64,000 nucleotides of DNA from Oscillospiraceae bacterium (GTDB taxonomy: Bacteria > Bacillota > Clostridia > Oscillospirales > Acutalibacteraceae), in NCBI GenBank assembly GCA_015066175.1, contig SVOW01000005.1:115862-179861 (forward strand), in the 5' to 3' direction. Shown here one piece after another: positions 19,499 to 29,757 of this stretch (position 1 is the first letter of the stretch; every line of letters begins with the position of its first letter). The notes beneath the pieces were generated by a model. It did no database searches, was not told the origin of the DNA, and saw nothing but the letters and a program-made list of their open reading frames with translations. Both the position numbers and the translations under genes were made by a program.

Positions 19499-19526
19499 AT
19501 TATACACTATTACAATAATTTGTCAA
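19499..19526 (-). promoter_or_regulatory. Sigma-A promoter of the GntR-ABC operon
   Basis: On minus strand TTGACA – 16 nt – TATAAT. Confidence 0.75.
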
Positions 19527-19537
19527 TAGATATAATA

Positions 19538-19573
19538 AAAAAGTTCCCGAAAAATTTTTCGAGAACTTTTTGT
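19538..19573 (-). terminator. Rho-independent terminator after the GH2 gene
   Basis: AAAAAGTTCCCGAAAAATTTTTCGAGAACTTTTT inverted repeat. Confidence 0.8.
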
Positions 19574-19582
19574 AAGTGTTAT

Positions 19583-22500
19583 TTATTTTTCAAGTGCGAT
19601 ATCAAAGCTGAATGAAAGTTCATCATCACACACTACACGATATTTGGGAAGAGTGTAAGGTCCGCAAGAACCTGAGCCAGTGCCTGAAAGGAATCCGTCA
19701 AGGTTAAGGTGAGCAGTTTCGCTTCTTACGAGTTCTTCCTGATGAGTTGCATCTTCAAGAGCCTGAACAGTGTAGTCATGGATATTGAAGCTGAAATTAC
19801 CCTGACAGTTTGCAAAAATAAGACCTGCATTGTCGTTATCTTTAACTTCAAGGAATCTGACTTCAGTGTGGCAGCCGTTTTCCTGGGGGAATATGTAAGG
19901 CTCGTGTGTGTCTTCAACCTTTGCTTCGTAAATGCCGAGAGTTGCCTGTGCTTTGAAATCAGAAAGGTTTTCTTTTTCGCCGAGACCAAAGTATCTGATG
20001 TTTTCCATAGCCTTGGGCATTTCAAAGCTTAAGCCAAAACGGGGAAGTTCAGGGTCAATCTCTGCATTAACTTTTTTAAGTGATGCAGAAACATTGATTT
20101 TGCCTGATGAGAATACTGTGTAAACAAGCGTTGAAGTAAAGAGTTTTGTTTCTTCACTTGAAATTTCGTAGTTAACCGTAACAACCGCTTTGTTGCATTT
20201 GCTTTCAATGTCGAATGAAACAAATTTTGCATCAGCCTTTGAAAGCTCACCCTTTGTCCAGTAGTCTTCCTTTCTCCATTTTTCGTTGTCGTGGTATGCA
20301 CGTTTAACGTTAGGAAGGAAACCTTTCACACCGCGTGCAGGTGACTGGTTTATAAATTCTTTATCGTCTGCCACAAGATTTGTCATTTCACCCGTAGCCT
20401 TTGCAAAAACAACCTTGCCGTTTTCAGTTGTAATTTCAACTGTATTGCTATTGTCTGCAATTTCAATTTCTTTCTTTGAGCAGGGAACAAGTTTTAATTC
20501 TTTGTATGTTTCATAGAGAGCACACTGCTGTTTTGAAACCTGTTCACCGTCTTTAGTGCAGATGAAATTGATGTGATATTCTTCGGTTTTAAGGAATTTT
20601 GTCTTAATGGGAAGAATAACTCTCTTTTCAGCGTTGGGAGCAATGTCAACAATTAAATCTTCGCTTTCAACAACTTTACCGTTTTCAAGAATTTCCCACT
20701 TGAAAGCGTATTCTTTTGCGTTTGTGAAGTAGTTTGTATTTTTAAAGAAGAATTCGTTTGTTTCATAGTGACGCACGCGTATAGGTCTGTATGCTTCTTT
20801 CATTTCCCAGGCACCTGTGTGAGGTGTTCTGTCAGGGTAAATAAGTCCGTCAACACAGAAGTTTGAGTCGTGGATTCTTTCGCCGTGGTCACCGCCGTAA
20901 GTGTATTTCAGGTTTTTGTTGTATGTTGATGCTGCGTGATCGCACCATTCCCAGATACAACCGCCCATATATTTGTCGTTAGAATAGAATGCATCCCAGT
21001 ATTCTTCAAGTGAGCCGGGGCCAACACCCATTGCGTGAGCATATTCGCAAAGGAAATAAGGCTTATCTTCGTTGATAATATGTTTCTTTACATATTTGGG
21101 AGTAAGGTCTTCACCGTAGAAAGACGGAATACCTTCGTACATATTTGATGCAATATCATAAGCCTTTCTGTCAGTTGCGTTACAACTTTCGTAATGAATG
21201 GGAATTTCAGGGCTGATTGCCTTTGCAACGCCGAATGCTGCATCGTGGCAGATGCCGTGGCCTGTTTCGTTGCCCAAAGACCACATTGCAATACAGGGGT
21301 TATTTCTGTCACGCATTACAAGTCTCTTTACCCTGTCGCAGAAACGGGGAAGCCACTGAAGATCTGATGCAATAAGGTTCATATAGTCGAGGAAATCACC
21401 GCATCCGTGAGCTTCAATATCAGCTTCGTCACAGACATAAAGTCCGTAAACTGAACAAGCAATAATGAAGAACGGGTCAGGCGGATAGTGTGATGTTCTG
21501 ACAGCGTTAACATTAAGGCTCTTCATAAGCTTAATGTCTTTAAGTATATCTTCGTGGCTCATTACATAGCCTTTATCAGGGGTAGAATCGTGATGGTTTA
21601 CACCTTTCATTTTAATAGGCTGCGAATTGAATTTATAAACATCTTTTTCAATTTCAATTGTCTTGAATCCGATAAGAGTTCTTATAAACTGTAAATCCTT
21701 GCCGTCTTTTGAAAGTGTTGCCACTGCAGTATAAAGTTTCGGTTTTTCTGCGTTCCATTCTTCAACTTCCAATGAGGGGAAGAATGCGTAATATGTATTT
21801 TCGTCTTCACCGATAATAGTTTCGTCGCTTGTTTTGAGCGTAGCGGTTGCTTTTAATTCTTCACCGTCAAAAATTTCAATTCTAAGGTCGTTATCGTCAG
21901 CGTTTTCAATCTGAGTCATAACAGTGAGTGAATATTCATTTTCTCCGATTTTTTTTGGAGTATAGCAGATGTCAAAGATATAGTTTTCTTCATTTTCAGT
22001 AAGAAGAACGTCTCTGAAAATGCCGTTTTCTCTGAACATATCCTGACATTCAAGGTATGTAGCGTTTGACCATTTGTAAACAACAGCCACAAGCTCGTTT
22101 TCGCCTTTTTCAATGAAAGGAGTAACGTCGAATTCTGCAGAATTGTGAGCACCTTCGCTGTAGCCCACAAATTTACCGTTGATGTATAAATCAAGGCTTG
22201 AAATAACGCCGAGGAAAGTTAAAATATATTTTTTGCCTGTGTTTTCAATGTTGAATTTCTTGCGATAAACACCGCATGAAGAATCAGGAACAGAGGGATA
22301 GATTGAATTGTCAACATTGTTGAAGGGGAAACGTGTGTTCAGATAGCAGGGGGGTTCATATCCGTTTCTCTGCCATGTTGAAGGCACAGTAACCTTGTCA
22401 AATTCCGCTTTGTCAGTGTCAAAATTTTCTTCAAGGTCATTGCAGTCTGCATAATATCTGAAATCCCATTCGCCACTTAAAACAGTAACTGCATCGCTTG

Positions 22501-22639
22501 AATATCTTTCTATAATAAAATCTGTTGACATAAGCTTGTCCATAGTTTTGAAAGGAACAAAATAAGCTCTTGCAGGGAGTTTGCCGATTTCAACTACAGA
22601 AAAATCCTTATAATTCTTTTTGTTCATTGAGTAAATCAT
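19583..22639 (-). CDS. lacZ: Beta-galactosidase, GH2 (LacZ-type)
   Basis: VPSTWQRNGYEPPCYLNTRFPF; HHDSTPDKGYVMSHEDILKDIKLMKSLNVNAVRTSHYPPDP; MWSLGNETGHG; FLCEYAHAMG. Start with RBS ggaggttc favours MIYSMNKK. Confidence 0.95.
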   Translation of the reverse strand: MIYSMNKKNYKDFSVVEIGKLPARAYFVPFKTMDKLMSTDFIIERYSSDAVTVLSGEWDFRYYADCNDLEENFDTDKAEFDKVTVPSTWQRNGYEPPCYLNTRFPFNNVDNSIYPSVPDSSCGVYRKKFNIENTGKKYILTFLGVISSLDLYINGKFVGYSEGAHNSAEFDVTPFIEKGENELVAVVYKWSNATYLECQDMFRENGIFRDVLLTENEENYIFDICYTPKKIGENEYSLTVMTQIENADDNDLRIEIFDGEELKATATLKTSDETIIGEDENTYYAFFPSLEVEEWNAEKPKLYTAVATLSKDGKDLQFIRTLIGFKTIEIEKDVYKFNSQPIKMKGVNHHDSTPDKGYVMSHEDILKDIKLMKSLNVNAVRTSHYPPDPFFIIACSVYGLYVCDEADIEAHGCGDFLDYMNLIASDLQWLPRFCDRVKRLVMRDRNNPCIAMWSLGNETGHGICHDAAFGVAKAISPEIPIHYESCNATDRKAYDIASNMYEGIPSFYGEDLTPKYVKKHIINEDKPYFLCEYAHAMGVGPGSLEEYWDAFYSNDKYMGGCIWEWCDHAASTYNKNLKYTYGGDHGERIHDSNFCVDGLIYPDRTPHTGAWEMKEAYRPIRVRHYETNEFFFKNTNYFTNAKEYAFKWEILENGKVVESEDLIVDIAPNAEKRVILPIKTKFLKTEEYHINFICTKDGEQVSKQQCALYETYKELKLVPCSKKEIEIADNSNTVEITTENGKVVFAKATGEMTNLVADDKEFINQSPARGVKGFLPNVKRAYHDNEKWRKEDYWTKGELSKADAKFVSFDIESKCNKAVVTVNYEISSEETKLFTSTLVYTVFSSGKINVSASLKKVNAEIDPELPRFGLSFEMPKAMENIRYFGLGEKENLSDFKAQATLGIYEAKVEDTHEPYIFPQENGCHTEVRFLEVKDNDNAGLIFANCQGNFSFNIHDYTVQALEDATHQEELVRSETAHLNLDGFLSGTGSGSCGPYTLPKYRVVCDDELSFSFDIALEK

Positions 22640-22656
22640 TTTTGAACCTCCGTTCA

Positions 22657-23796
22657 TTATTTATCTTTTGTAATCTTTTTTATAACAGTACCGATTGTGG
22701 CAGCGGCAGCAGTAACTGCGGCAACACCGGCGCCGATTTTTTTTGCTCTGTTTTTTTCTTCTTCAGTAATAGCCTGATTGAGTTTCGGTGCACTTTTGCT
22801 TTTTAAGCAGAAATCTCTGAAATAAAAATCTTTTGTATTAAAATCAGGAAGATTGTTTTCTTCAATAGTAATAAGCTTCACGCCTGTTTTTATTCCGTCG
22901 CTGTAGCCGTTGAAACCTGCGCCTTTGCATTGTGCAAGCAGCACGCCGTCAAGCTCACCTTCAAAATCATTTTTATGGTCGTGGCCGAAGAAAGCACCTT
23001 TCACGCCGTGAGTTTTCCAGCTTGCAAACTGACCGTTGTTGAAATCAGGAGGGCAGGGTGCTTCAAGCAGAGAGCCTTTCACACCACTTCTGAGCACATA
23101 ATGTTTTTCGCTGAACATGCTGTGACCTCTGATTGCATTGATATTATCAGTTTTGCTTGCTTCTTTAAGGAGTTCATAAATTTCAGTAACAGGCATATGT
23201 TGGAAAACCAAAGCAGGTAAGTATTCACCGCCGTTTTTTTCGCGGAATGAATCGGTCACTTTTTCAAACCATTCAATCTGGTCATCTTTCACCCAATCAT
23301 ATGCTGAAATAACCTGATTGTTGCTTCTTGATGCGCCTGAATCTATGAAGAAAAGAAGTGCTTTTGTTTTGTTTGATTTGCCTTTTAAAGCTATGTAATA
23401 ATTACCGTAACCGCTTACATTCTTGTCATCGTTGCGTATAAGGCAATCATCGTACCTGGCATACATATCGAAAACCTTTTCAATGTCACATTCACGGTCA
23501 TCATGTTCATGGTTGCCCATAACAACAGCAAAAGGAATTCCTTGCTCACGCACTACGCGTGTAATATCTTCAATAGTTTTTCTCACGTTTTCTTCTGCAG
23601 GGCCAAACGCGTTGTCACCATCATACACAACAAGGTCAGGGGACAGTGCCTTTACAGATGCTTCCACAAGAAGCAAAGCGTCGTAAGTTTTCTTTTCTGT
23701 TTCTTTATCACCGTTTGCCTGCTTTTCATGCAAATCAGTAATAACAAGAATTTTGAATTTGCCGTTCTCGTTAAATCTGAGTGTGCGTTTTTTCAT
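22657..23796 (-). CDS. Metallophosphoesterase with C-terminal hydrophobic tail
   Basis: ITDLHEKQANGD…YDGDNAFG…VMGNHEHDD…FFGHDHKND metallophosphatase motifs. Confidence 0.9.
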   Translation of the reverse strand: MKKRTLRFNENGKFKILVITDLHEKQANGDKETEKKTYDALLLVEASVKALSPDLVVYDGDNAFGPAEENVRKTIEDITRVVREQGIPFAVVMGNHEHDDRECDIEKVFDMYARYDDCLIRNDDKNVSGYGNYYIALKGKSNKTKALLFFIDSGASRSNNQVISAYDWVKDDQIEWFEKVTDSFREKNGGEYLPALVFQHMPVTEIYELLKEASKTDNINAIRGHSMFSEKHYVLRSGVKGSLLEAPCPPDFNNGQFASWKTHGVKGAFFGHDHKNDFEGELDGVLLAQCKGAGFNGYSDGIKTGVKLITIEENNLPDFNTKDFYFRDFCLKSKSAPKLNQAITEEEKNRAKKIGAGVAAVTAAAATIGTVIKKITKDK

Positions 23797-23802
23797 TCAA
23801 AA

Positions 23803-24954
23803 TCACTTGTCCTTTCGCTTTTTGTCAATAATTTTTTTAGTGATAATACCTGCAGCAATTGCACCACCTGCAACAAGAGCCACGTTTCTTGCAATAGTAA
23901 GGTTTACGCTTACTCTGTCTGACATCCATGACGTGATAGGTCCCAATGAAGTGGGATAAAGACCTAAGTCTTTAAAGCGAATCATTTCCGAATTGAAAAG
24001 GTGAGGCTCTTTTTCGTCGATTGTAAGAAGTCTCACACCGCAGCGGCAACCGTCTGTGTAAGCAAAAAGACCTGAAAGTTTGTTTTGTGCAAGATAGATG
24101 CCGTCAACATAGCCTTCAAAATCGTTCATATGGTCATGGCCGAAGAAAGCACCTACAATGTTTCCTGCTTTTTTCCAGCTTGCAAACTGGCCGTTGTTGA
24201 TGCAGGGAGAACAAGGTCCTTCGCCAAGATAACCTTTTATACCTTCTCTTAAAACATAATATTTGTCGCTGCGTACACCGTTTCCTTTAACGGCAACAGG
24301 CAATTCCCAGGGCTTTGCATAACGAAGCAAATTGTAAACTTCAGGCACGGGAATGTGCTGGAAAAGCATTGATTTAAGAGGCTTTCCATCATTTGCTTCT
24401 TTCATTTTTGCAGATTCTTTTTCAAACCATTCAATCTGGTCATCGTGAACGCAATCATATTTAGAAATTGTTCTGTCAGGATAAAGATTGTTTGAATCAA
24501 TAAACCAGAGATTATGTTTCGGTGTATCGTCTTCTGAAGAAAGAATATTCAGATAATAGTTGATACTGTTTTCTATTTCAGGAGTTGCGTTGAAAGCCAC
24601 ACAGTTTTCGTATTCCTGAAAAATGCTGAGCATTTCTTTTATCGGAATGATGCTTTCGTGGTCGTGGTCATGGTTTCCGTTTACGTAAGCAAGCGGAATG
24701 TTTCTGTCTCTGATGGGCTTGGTGTAACGTAAAAAACCTTTTCTGAATTCTTCCACTGAAGGTGCACTTAAAATATCACCCATAAGCACAACCAGGTCAG
24801 GCTGAGTTTCGTCAAGTGCAGCTTTAAGGAGAGCCTGTGTATCAAAATCTTTTCTGATGAGCAGGTCTGTTGTGAGATTTGCTTTAACGTGCGGGTCACC
24901 GCAAATCATAATTTTGAATTTGCCGTTTTTTGAAAATCTTAAAGGTGTATTCAT
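23803..24954 (-). CDS. Metallophosphoesterase, paralog of the preceding gene
   Basis: MICGDPHVKANL…LMGDILS…VNGNHDHDHE…FFGHDHMNDFEG. Confidence 0.9.
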   Translation of the reverse strand: MNTPLRFSKNGKFKIMICGDPHVKANLTTDLLIRKDFDTQALLKAALDETQPDLVVLMGDILSAPSVEEFRKGFLRYTKPIRDRNIPLAYVNGNHDHDHESIIPIKEMLSIFQEYENCVAFNATPEIENSINYYLNILSSEDDTPKHNLWFIDSNNLYPDRTISKYDCVHDDQIEWFEKESAKMKEANDGKPLKSMLFQHIPVPEVYNLLRYAKPWELPVAVKGNGVRSDKYYVLREGIKGYLGEGPCSPCINNGQFASWKKAGNIVGAFFGHDHMNDFEGYVDGIYLAQNKLSGLFAYTDGCRCGVRLLTIDEKEPHLFNSEMIRFKDLGLYPTSLGPITSWMSDRVSVNLTIARNVALVAGGAIAAGIITKKIIDKKRKDK

Positions 24955-24966
24955 AAGAAAACCTCC

Positions 24967-26352
24967 TTAGTCAAGTTTTTCTTTAAGTATATTGATAATC
25001 ATTTTTGCCGCTTTATAAATATCTCCGCAGCCGAGTGTGATAATCAGGTCGCCGCTTTCTGCGTTGGCAGAAACATAATCGGCAATTTCTTCAAAGGTAT
25101 TAAACCAGACGCTGTCAGGAATTTTTTCTGCAAGCTGTGAAGTGTAAATGCCGTAAGTGTTGATTTCTCGTGAGCCCATAATTTCGCTCATAACACATTT
25201 GTCCGGTATTTTAAGCACTCTTACAAAGTCGTCAAAATGATTTTTTGTTCTTGAATAAGTAAACGGCTGGAAAATTGCCCAGACTTTTTTGTAACCCATT
25301 TTCATTGCAGAATCCAGTGTTACTTCAAGCTCTGTGGGATGATGAGCATAGTCGTCAGCAATTGTAATACCTGCATATTTGCCTAAAATTTCAAATCGTC
25401 TGCCTGCACCGCGGAAAGATTCAATTCCGAAAATACATTCATCAATTGTAACGCCGCTGTGAAGCGCAGCAACTATTGCAGAAAGAGCGTTGATAACGTT
25501 GTGTCTTCCGGGGATTGAAAGCTTAACATGGCCAAGAATAGTGCCGCTTTTGCACACATCAAAGCTGTAAAAAGCAGTGCCGTTTGCAGTAACGTTGTCA
25601 GCATAATAGGTATTTGTGTTTTTAAAGCCGAAAGAAATCATTTCTTTATCTTCGATATCTTCAATGGCTTTTAAAGTGTTGGTGTCGTCGCCGTTATAAA
25701 TAATCGCATTTGTTGCCTTATGTGAAAATTTATTGAAAGATCTTATAATATTTTCAAGTGTGCCGAAGTAATCAAGATGGTCTTCATCAACATTGAGAAT
25801 AACAGCGGTATCAGGGTAAAGGTCAAGGAAAGTGTCTTTGAATTCACAGGCTTCACAAACCATATATTCGCTGTTGCCTGCAAGACCATAGCTGTCAGTA
25901 AGGGGTAATTTACCGCCGATAACTGCAGAAGGGTCTTTTTTAGATGCAACAAGTATCTGTGTAAGCATAGATGTAACGGTTGTTTTGCCGTGAGTGCCGC
26001 AAACGCAGATGCAGTTGTTGTACATATTTGTGATTGCACCTAAAAGCTCTGAACGTTTGAAAGTTGGAATGTCAGAGTTTTTTGCTGCAATTAATTCAGG
26101 GTTATCTTCCATAATCGCTGCAGAATACACAATCATTTCTGCGCCTTCAATATTCTCTGCTTTCTGGCCAAGAGTAACCTTGATGCCAAGCCTTCTGATT
26201 CTGTCGAGAATATCGCTTTCGTTGTTGTCAGAGCCTGAAAGAATATATCCCTCGTTGTGGAGAATTTCAGCAAGGGGGCACATTCCTGAGCCGCCGATTC
26301 CTATAAAGTGAATTCTCTTGATTTGTTTTAAAAGTATTTCGATGTCCGGCAT
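24967..26352 (-). CDS. murC: UDP-N-acetylmuramate--L-alanine ligase
   Basis: IKRIHFIGIGGSGMCPLAEIL; CVCGTHGKTTVTSML; IADDYAHHPTELEVTL. Confidence 0.96.
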   Translation of the reverse strand: MPDIEILLKQIKRIHFIGIGGSGMCPLAEILHNEGYILSGSDNNESDILDRIRRLGIKVTLGQKAENIEGAEMIVYSAAIMEDNPELIAAKNSDIPTFKRSELLGAITNMYNNCICVCGTHGKTTVTSMLTQILVASKKDPSAVIGGKLPLTDSYGLAGNSEYMVCEACEFKDTFLDLYPDTAVILNVDEDHLDYFGTLENIIRSFNKFSHKATNAIIYNGDDTNTLKAIEDIEDKEMISFGFKNTNTYYADNVTANGTAFYSFDVCKSGTILGHVKLSIPGRHNVINALSAIVAALHSGVTIDECIFGIESFRGAGRRFEILGKYAGITIADDYAHHPTELEVTLDSAMKMGYKKVWAIFQPFTYSRTKNHFDDFVRVLKIPDKCVMSEIMGSREINTYGIYTSQLAEKIPDSVWFNTFEEIADYVSANAESGDLIITLGCGDIYKAAKMIINILKEKLD

Positions 26353-26464
26353 AAAAGCACACCTTTCATAATATTACTGTATTTTAATTATTATATTACA
26401 TTTTAAATAAAAAATAAACACCTTTATACAAAATAAATGACAAAATATAGAAAAAGTAACACTC

Positions 26465-26492
26465 ACCACGGGTTGGTGTCAGACATATTATA
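26465..26492 (+). promoter_or_regulatory. Sigma-K-like sporulation promoter candidate upstream of dpaA
   Basis: AC – 17 nt – CATATTATA, fitting the CATANNNTA sigma-K -10. Confidence 0.5.
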
Positions 26493-26512
26493 ACAATAGA
26501 GTGGTGAATTTT

Positions 26513-27337
26513 ATGAAACTATTGATAATACAAGCAGACAACAGACAGATTTATATGAAAGAGTATCTTGAAAAGCAAGGTTTCGAGTGCACTTTTTTTA
26601 ATGTGAATCTGTTGTCAGGTGATAATGAACGGCAATTTGATGCGGTGATTTTTGCATTGCCTACAATTAAAAATTCAAGAATCAATTGCGAATACGAAAT
26701 TAATATAAACAATGTTTTGCCCCTGATAAAAAAAGGCGGTTGTGTATTTTATGCAATGGCAGATGAAAATTTTAAATCTGCTGTCAGAGAAGCAGAACTT
26801 GAAATATATGATTTTTATAAAAGGGAAGAACTGACTATTCTCAACGCTTATGCTACTGCGCAGGCTGTGCTTGAACTGGTGCTCATAAACAGTAATGTTA
26901 TGATTGATGATATCAATTTTCTGATTACAGGTTACGGAAAAACAGGTGAGGCGATAGCTGATTTTCTGTTTCGCAACCATGGCAATGTAACTGTTGCTGC
27001 AAGAAAAATCAGAGACAGAGCCAAAATAACATCACGTGGTATGAAAGCCGTTGATTTTGATGAAATCAGAAATTGTGCCCCGAATTTTGACATAGTGATA
27101 AATACTGTGCCTGAAAATGTAATAGGCAGAAATCTGCTTGAAGCATTTTCACAAAATTGTCTTTTTCTTGAAATTGCATCAAAGCCTTATGGCATTGATA
27201 TTCAGTCAGCACAAAAACAAAATAAGCAAGTTATTATCGCATCTTCTCTGCCGGGAAAATATGTCGCGCGTTCTGCAGGAAAATTCATTGCGCAAACAAT
27301 TATAAATTTAATTGAGGAGGAAAGCATAAATGGCTGA
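26513..27337 (+). CDS. dpaA: Dipicolinate synthase subunit A
   Basis: LITGYGKTGEAIADFLFRNHGNVTVAARKIRDRAKITSRGMKAV; adjacent dpaB. Confidence 0.88.
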   Translation: MKLLIIQADNRQIYMKEYLEKQGFECTFFNVNLLSGDNERQFDAVIFALPTIKNSRINCEYEININNVLPLIKKGGCVFYAMADENFKSAVREAELEIYDFYKREELTILNAYATAQAVLELVLINSNVMIDDINFLITGYGKTGEAIADFLFRNHGNVTVAARKIRDRAKITSRGMKAVDFDEIRNCAPNFDIVINTVPENVIGRNLLEAFSQNCLFLEIASKPYGIDIQSAQKQNKQVIIASSLPGKYVARSAGKFIAQTIINLIEEESING

Positions 27338-27902
27338 AATTAAAGCGGGTTTTGCAATATGCGGGTCCTTCTGTACTTTTTCAAAAATTATACCCCAATT
27401 GAAAAATCTCGCAGATAGGGGAGTTGAAGTTTTTCCGATAATGAGCGAAGTTGCATATTCAACCGACACACGTTTTGGGAAATGCGAAGATTTCCGAAAA
27501 GAAATAGAAACAATCTGTAATAAAAAAATCATATCAACAATAAAAGCCGCAGAGCCCATAGGTCCGAAAAAGATGTTTGATATTCTTATAATTGCCCCTT
27601 GCACAGGCAACACCCTTGCAAAGCTTGCAAACGGAATAGCTGACACTTCAGTAACGCTTGCAACAAAAGCACATCTGAGAAATTCACGTCCTGTACTCAT
27701 AGGCGTTTCCACAAACGATGCTTTAGGCACTGCAGCAAAAAATATAGGAGTTCTTTTAAACAGCAAAAACATATATTTTGTTCCTATGAATCAGGATGAT
27801 TACAAAGAAAAACCAAATTCAATAGTTGCGGATTTTACGAAGATTTATGATGCAATGAATTCTGCTCTTCAGGGCAGGCAACTTCAGCCGCTGCTAATAT
27901 AA
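27330..27902 (+). CDS. dpaB: Dipicolinate synthase subunit B (flavoprotein)
   Basis: GFAICGSFCTFSKIIPQLKNLADRG…EPIGPKKMFDILIIAPCTGNTLAKLANGIADT. Confidence 0.93.
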   Translation: MAEIKAGFAICGSFCTFSKIIPQLKNLADRGVEVFPIMSEVAYSTDTRFGKCEDFRKEIETICNKKIISTIKAAEPIGPKKMFDILIIAPCTGNTLAKLANGIADTSVTLATKAHLRNSRPVLIGVSTNDALGTAAKNIGVLLNSKNIYFVPMNQDDYKEKPNSIVADFTKIYDAMNSALQGRQLQPLLI

Positions 27903-27904
27903 AA

Positions 27905-27941
27905 GAAAACCGAGAGAGATTTTAAATCCCTCTCGGTTTAT
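27905..27941. terminator. Terminator between convergent genes
   Basis: AAACCGAGAGAGATTT-taa-ATCCCTCTCGGTTT. Confidence 0.75.
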
Positions 27942-27966
27942 TAGGTTATATTATGCTGTTTTTATA

Positions 27967-29757
27967 TTACCAATAGTAAGTGTAATAACCAACTTCGCCG
28001 TATCCGCCGTCAGATCTGCCGTTGTATGCGAAATCTGTAACATCTTCGTCGAGCTGTTTCGGATTTTTGCCTTTTGCAAGGTAGAGAGTACCTTCACCAT
28101 TGTCGTTTACATCAGTGATGTAGTAAATCTTACCTGCTTCTGTAATATTCCAGTCAGCAACGTCGTCAGCAATTTTGTCAATCTTCTTGCCTTTTGTAGT
28201 GCTGAGAGTGTAAGTGCCGTCTTTTTCAGATACGTCTGACTCAACATAGAGAGTTTTTGTATCTGCGTAATAGTAATAATTGCTTACGTCGTCAACAATC
28301 TTTTCGCCGTTGATGAAGAGTGTGTTGTCGTCTTTTTCATAAGCAACTTTGCTGCTACCCATAAGTGTGAAAGATGAACTTTCAACTTCTGTATCAACAG
28401 TTTTTGCTTCTTTTAAGCTGCTGCCTGAAATTGATGTTTTGTAAAGAGTATATGTTGCGTTGCTTTCAGAACTATAATCCTCTTCTTCTTCTTCTGAATC
28501 TTCTTCTGCTTTGTCAAGAACTGCGTAGTAGATAGTTTTGTTATCTTCTGCAAGTTTGATGTTTGCAATATCTTCTGCATTGATAGCAATTACTTTGTCT
28601 TCTTTTGCGATAGCATATGTATATTCAGCATCTTCGTCTGAATAATCAAGTTCTGAATAAACGATAATGGGTTTATCGCTGCTGTAATCATAGTAAGTAC
28701 TGTAATTTTCAGCAACAACTACGCTTGCTTTACCGTCATAGTAGTAAAGAGATACAGAGTAATCATCTTCATCGTCAGATTCTTTTGCATAGTATATAGC
28801 ACCTGATTTATAAACCATACCAACAGGTGATGCATCTGAATCAACTTTTACTGATTCTCCGCCTTCTTTATACATGTAAAGGTCAACTGAATCGCTGTAA
28901 TCGTCATACTCTTCATCTTCACTGTCTTCATCTTCTTCAGATTCTGAAGATTTTGCATAGTAGAGATACTTAAGATTTTCGTTTGCAGACATTTCTGCAA
29001 CATCAGATGCAATTTTTTCTGCATCTTTGCCGACTTTGAGATAGTAAAGATCTCCTTCGTCGTTTGTAAAGTAGATTTTCTTAAGGTCAAGTGAAATGAT
29101 ATAGTTTACTACATCTTTGGCAATTTTTTCACTCTGCTTGAGGTCATGGAGATAGAGATTGCCTTCAGATCTGTAGATAACTTTTTTGCCGCTGTCATTA
29201 ATGTAGAAACCTGAAACGTCATTTGCAAGTTTTACAGGGTCTTTCTTTTCGTTTTTAAGGCTACGATAGAAGAGCTTACCGTCTTCATCGATGTAGAAGA
29301 TTGTGTCGCCGTCTTCTGTGATTTTGGGAGAAGCTGAACGATCTTCAAGGTCATCAGTAACCTGGATGGGGTCACCTGAGAAATCTGAGAAGTAGAGTTC
29401 GCCATCTTTGTAGTAAAGAACGAAATCATCTTTACCGCCACCTGCGATTGAAACAATTCCGATGATGATAGCGAGCACAAGAATAACTGCTACACCGGCA
29501 ATAAGGAATTTCTTGGGGATCTTGTTGAAAATTTCTTTGATAGAGTCAACGGGTGATTTCTGTGCAGCAGCTGCATTGTTAGCGTCTGCTGTTGCATAGG
29601 GTTCTGCGTAATAGTTGTCTGACTGTTCTGCATAATAATTTGTCTGTTCAGCATATGCAGGAGCCTGTACAGGTGCCTGAGCAATGCCTGAACCGCAAAA
29701 ACGGCAGAATTTTGTCTGGTCAGGAAGTTCCTGGCCACAATTAGGACATTTGATCAT
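27967..29757 (-). CDS. Zinc-ribbon, single-TM protein with C-terminal beta-propeller-like (DUF5050/WD40-like) repeats
   Basis: MIKCPNCGQELPDQTKFCRFCG; TM FLIAGVAVILVLAIIIGIVSIAGG; repeated LYYxDGxLYF/DVxxYI motifs. Confidence 0.8.
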   Translation of the reverse strand: MIKCPNCGQELPDQTKFCRFCGSGIAQAPVQAPAYAEQTNYYAEQSDNYYAEPYATADANNAAAAQKSPVDSIKEIFNKIPKKFLIAGVAVILVLAIIIGIVSIAGGGKDDFVLYYKDGELYFSDFSGDPIQVTDDLEDRSASPKITEDGDTIFYIDEDGKLFYRSLKNEKKDPVKLANDVSGFYINDSGKKVIYRSEGNLYLHDLKQSEKIAKDVVNYIISLDLKKIYFTNDEGDLYYLKVGKDAEKIASDVAEMSANENLKYLYYAKSSESEEDEDSEDEEYDDYSDSVDLYMYKEGGESVKVDSDASPVGMVYKSGAIYYAKESDDEDDYSVSLYYYDGKASVVVAENYSTYYDYSSDKPIIVYSELDYSDEDAEYTYAIAKEDKVIAINAEDIANIKLAEDNKTIYYAVLDKAEEDSEEEEEDYSSESNATYTLYKTSISGSSLKEAKTVDTEVESSSFTLMGSSKVAYEKDDNTLFINGEKIVDDVSNYYYYADTKTLYVESDVSEKDGTYTLSTTKGKKIDKIADDVADWNITEAGKIYYITDVNDNGEGTLYLAKGKNPKQLDEDVTDFAYNGRSDGGYGEVGYYTYYW

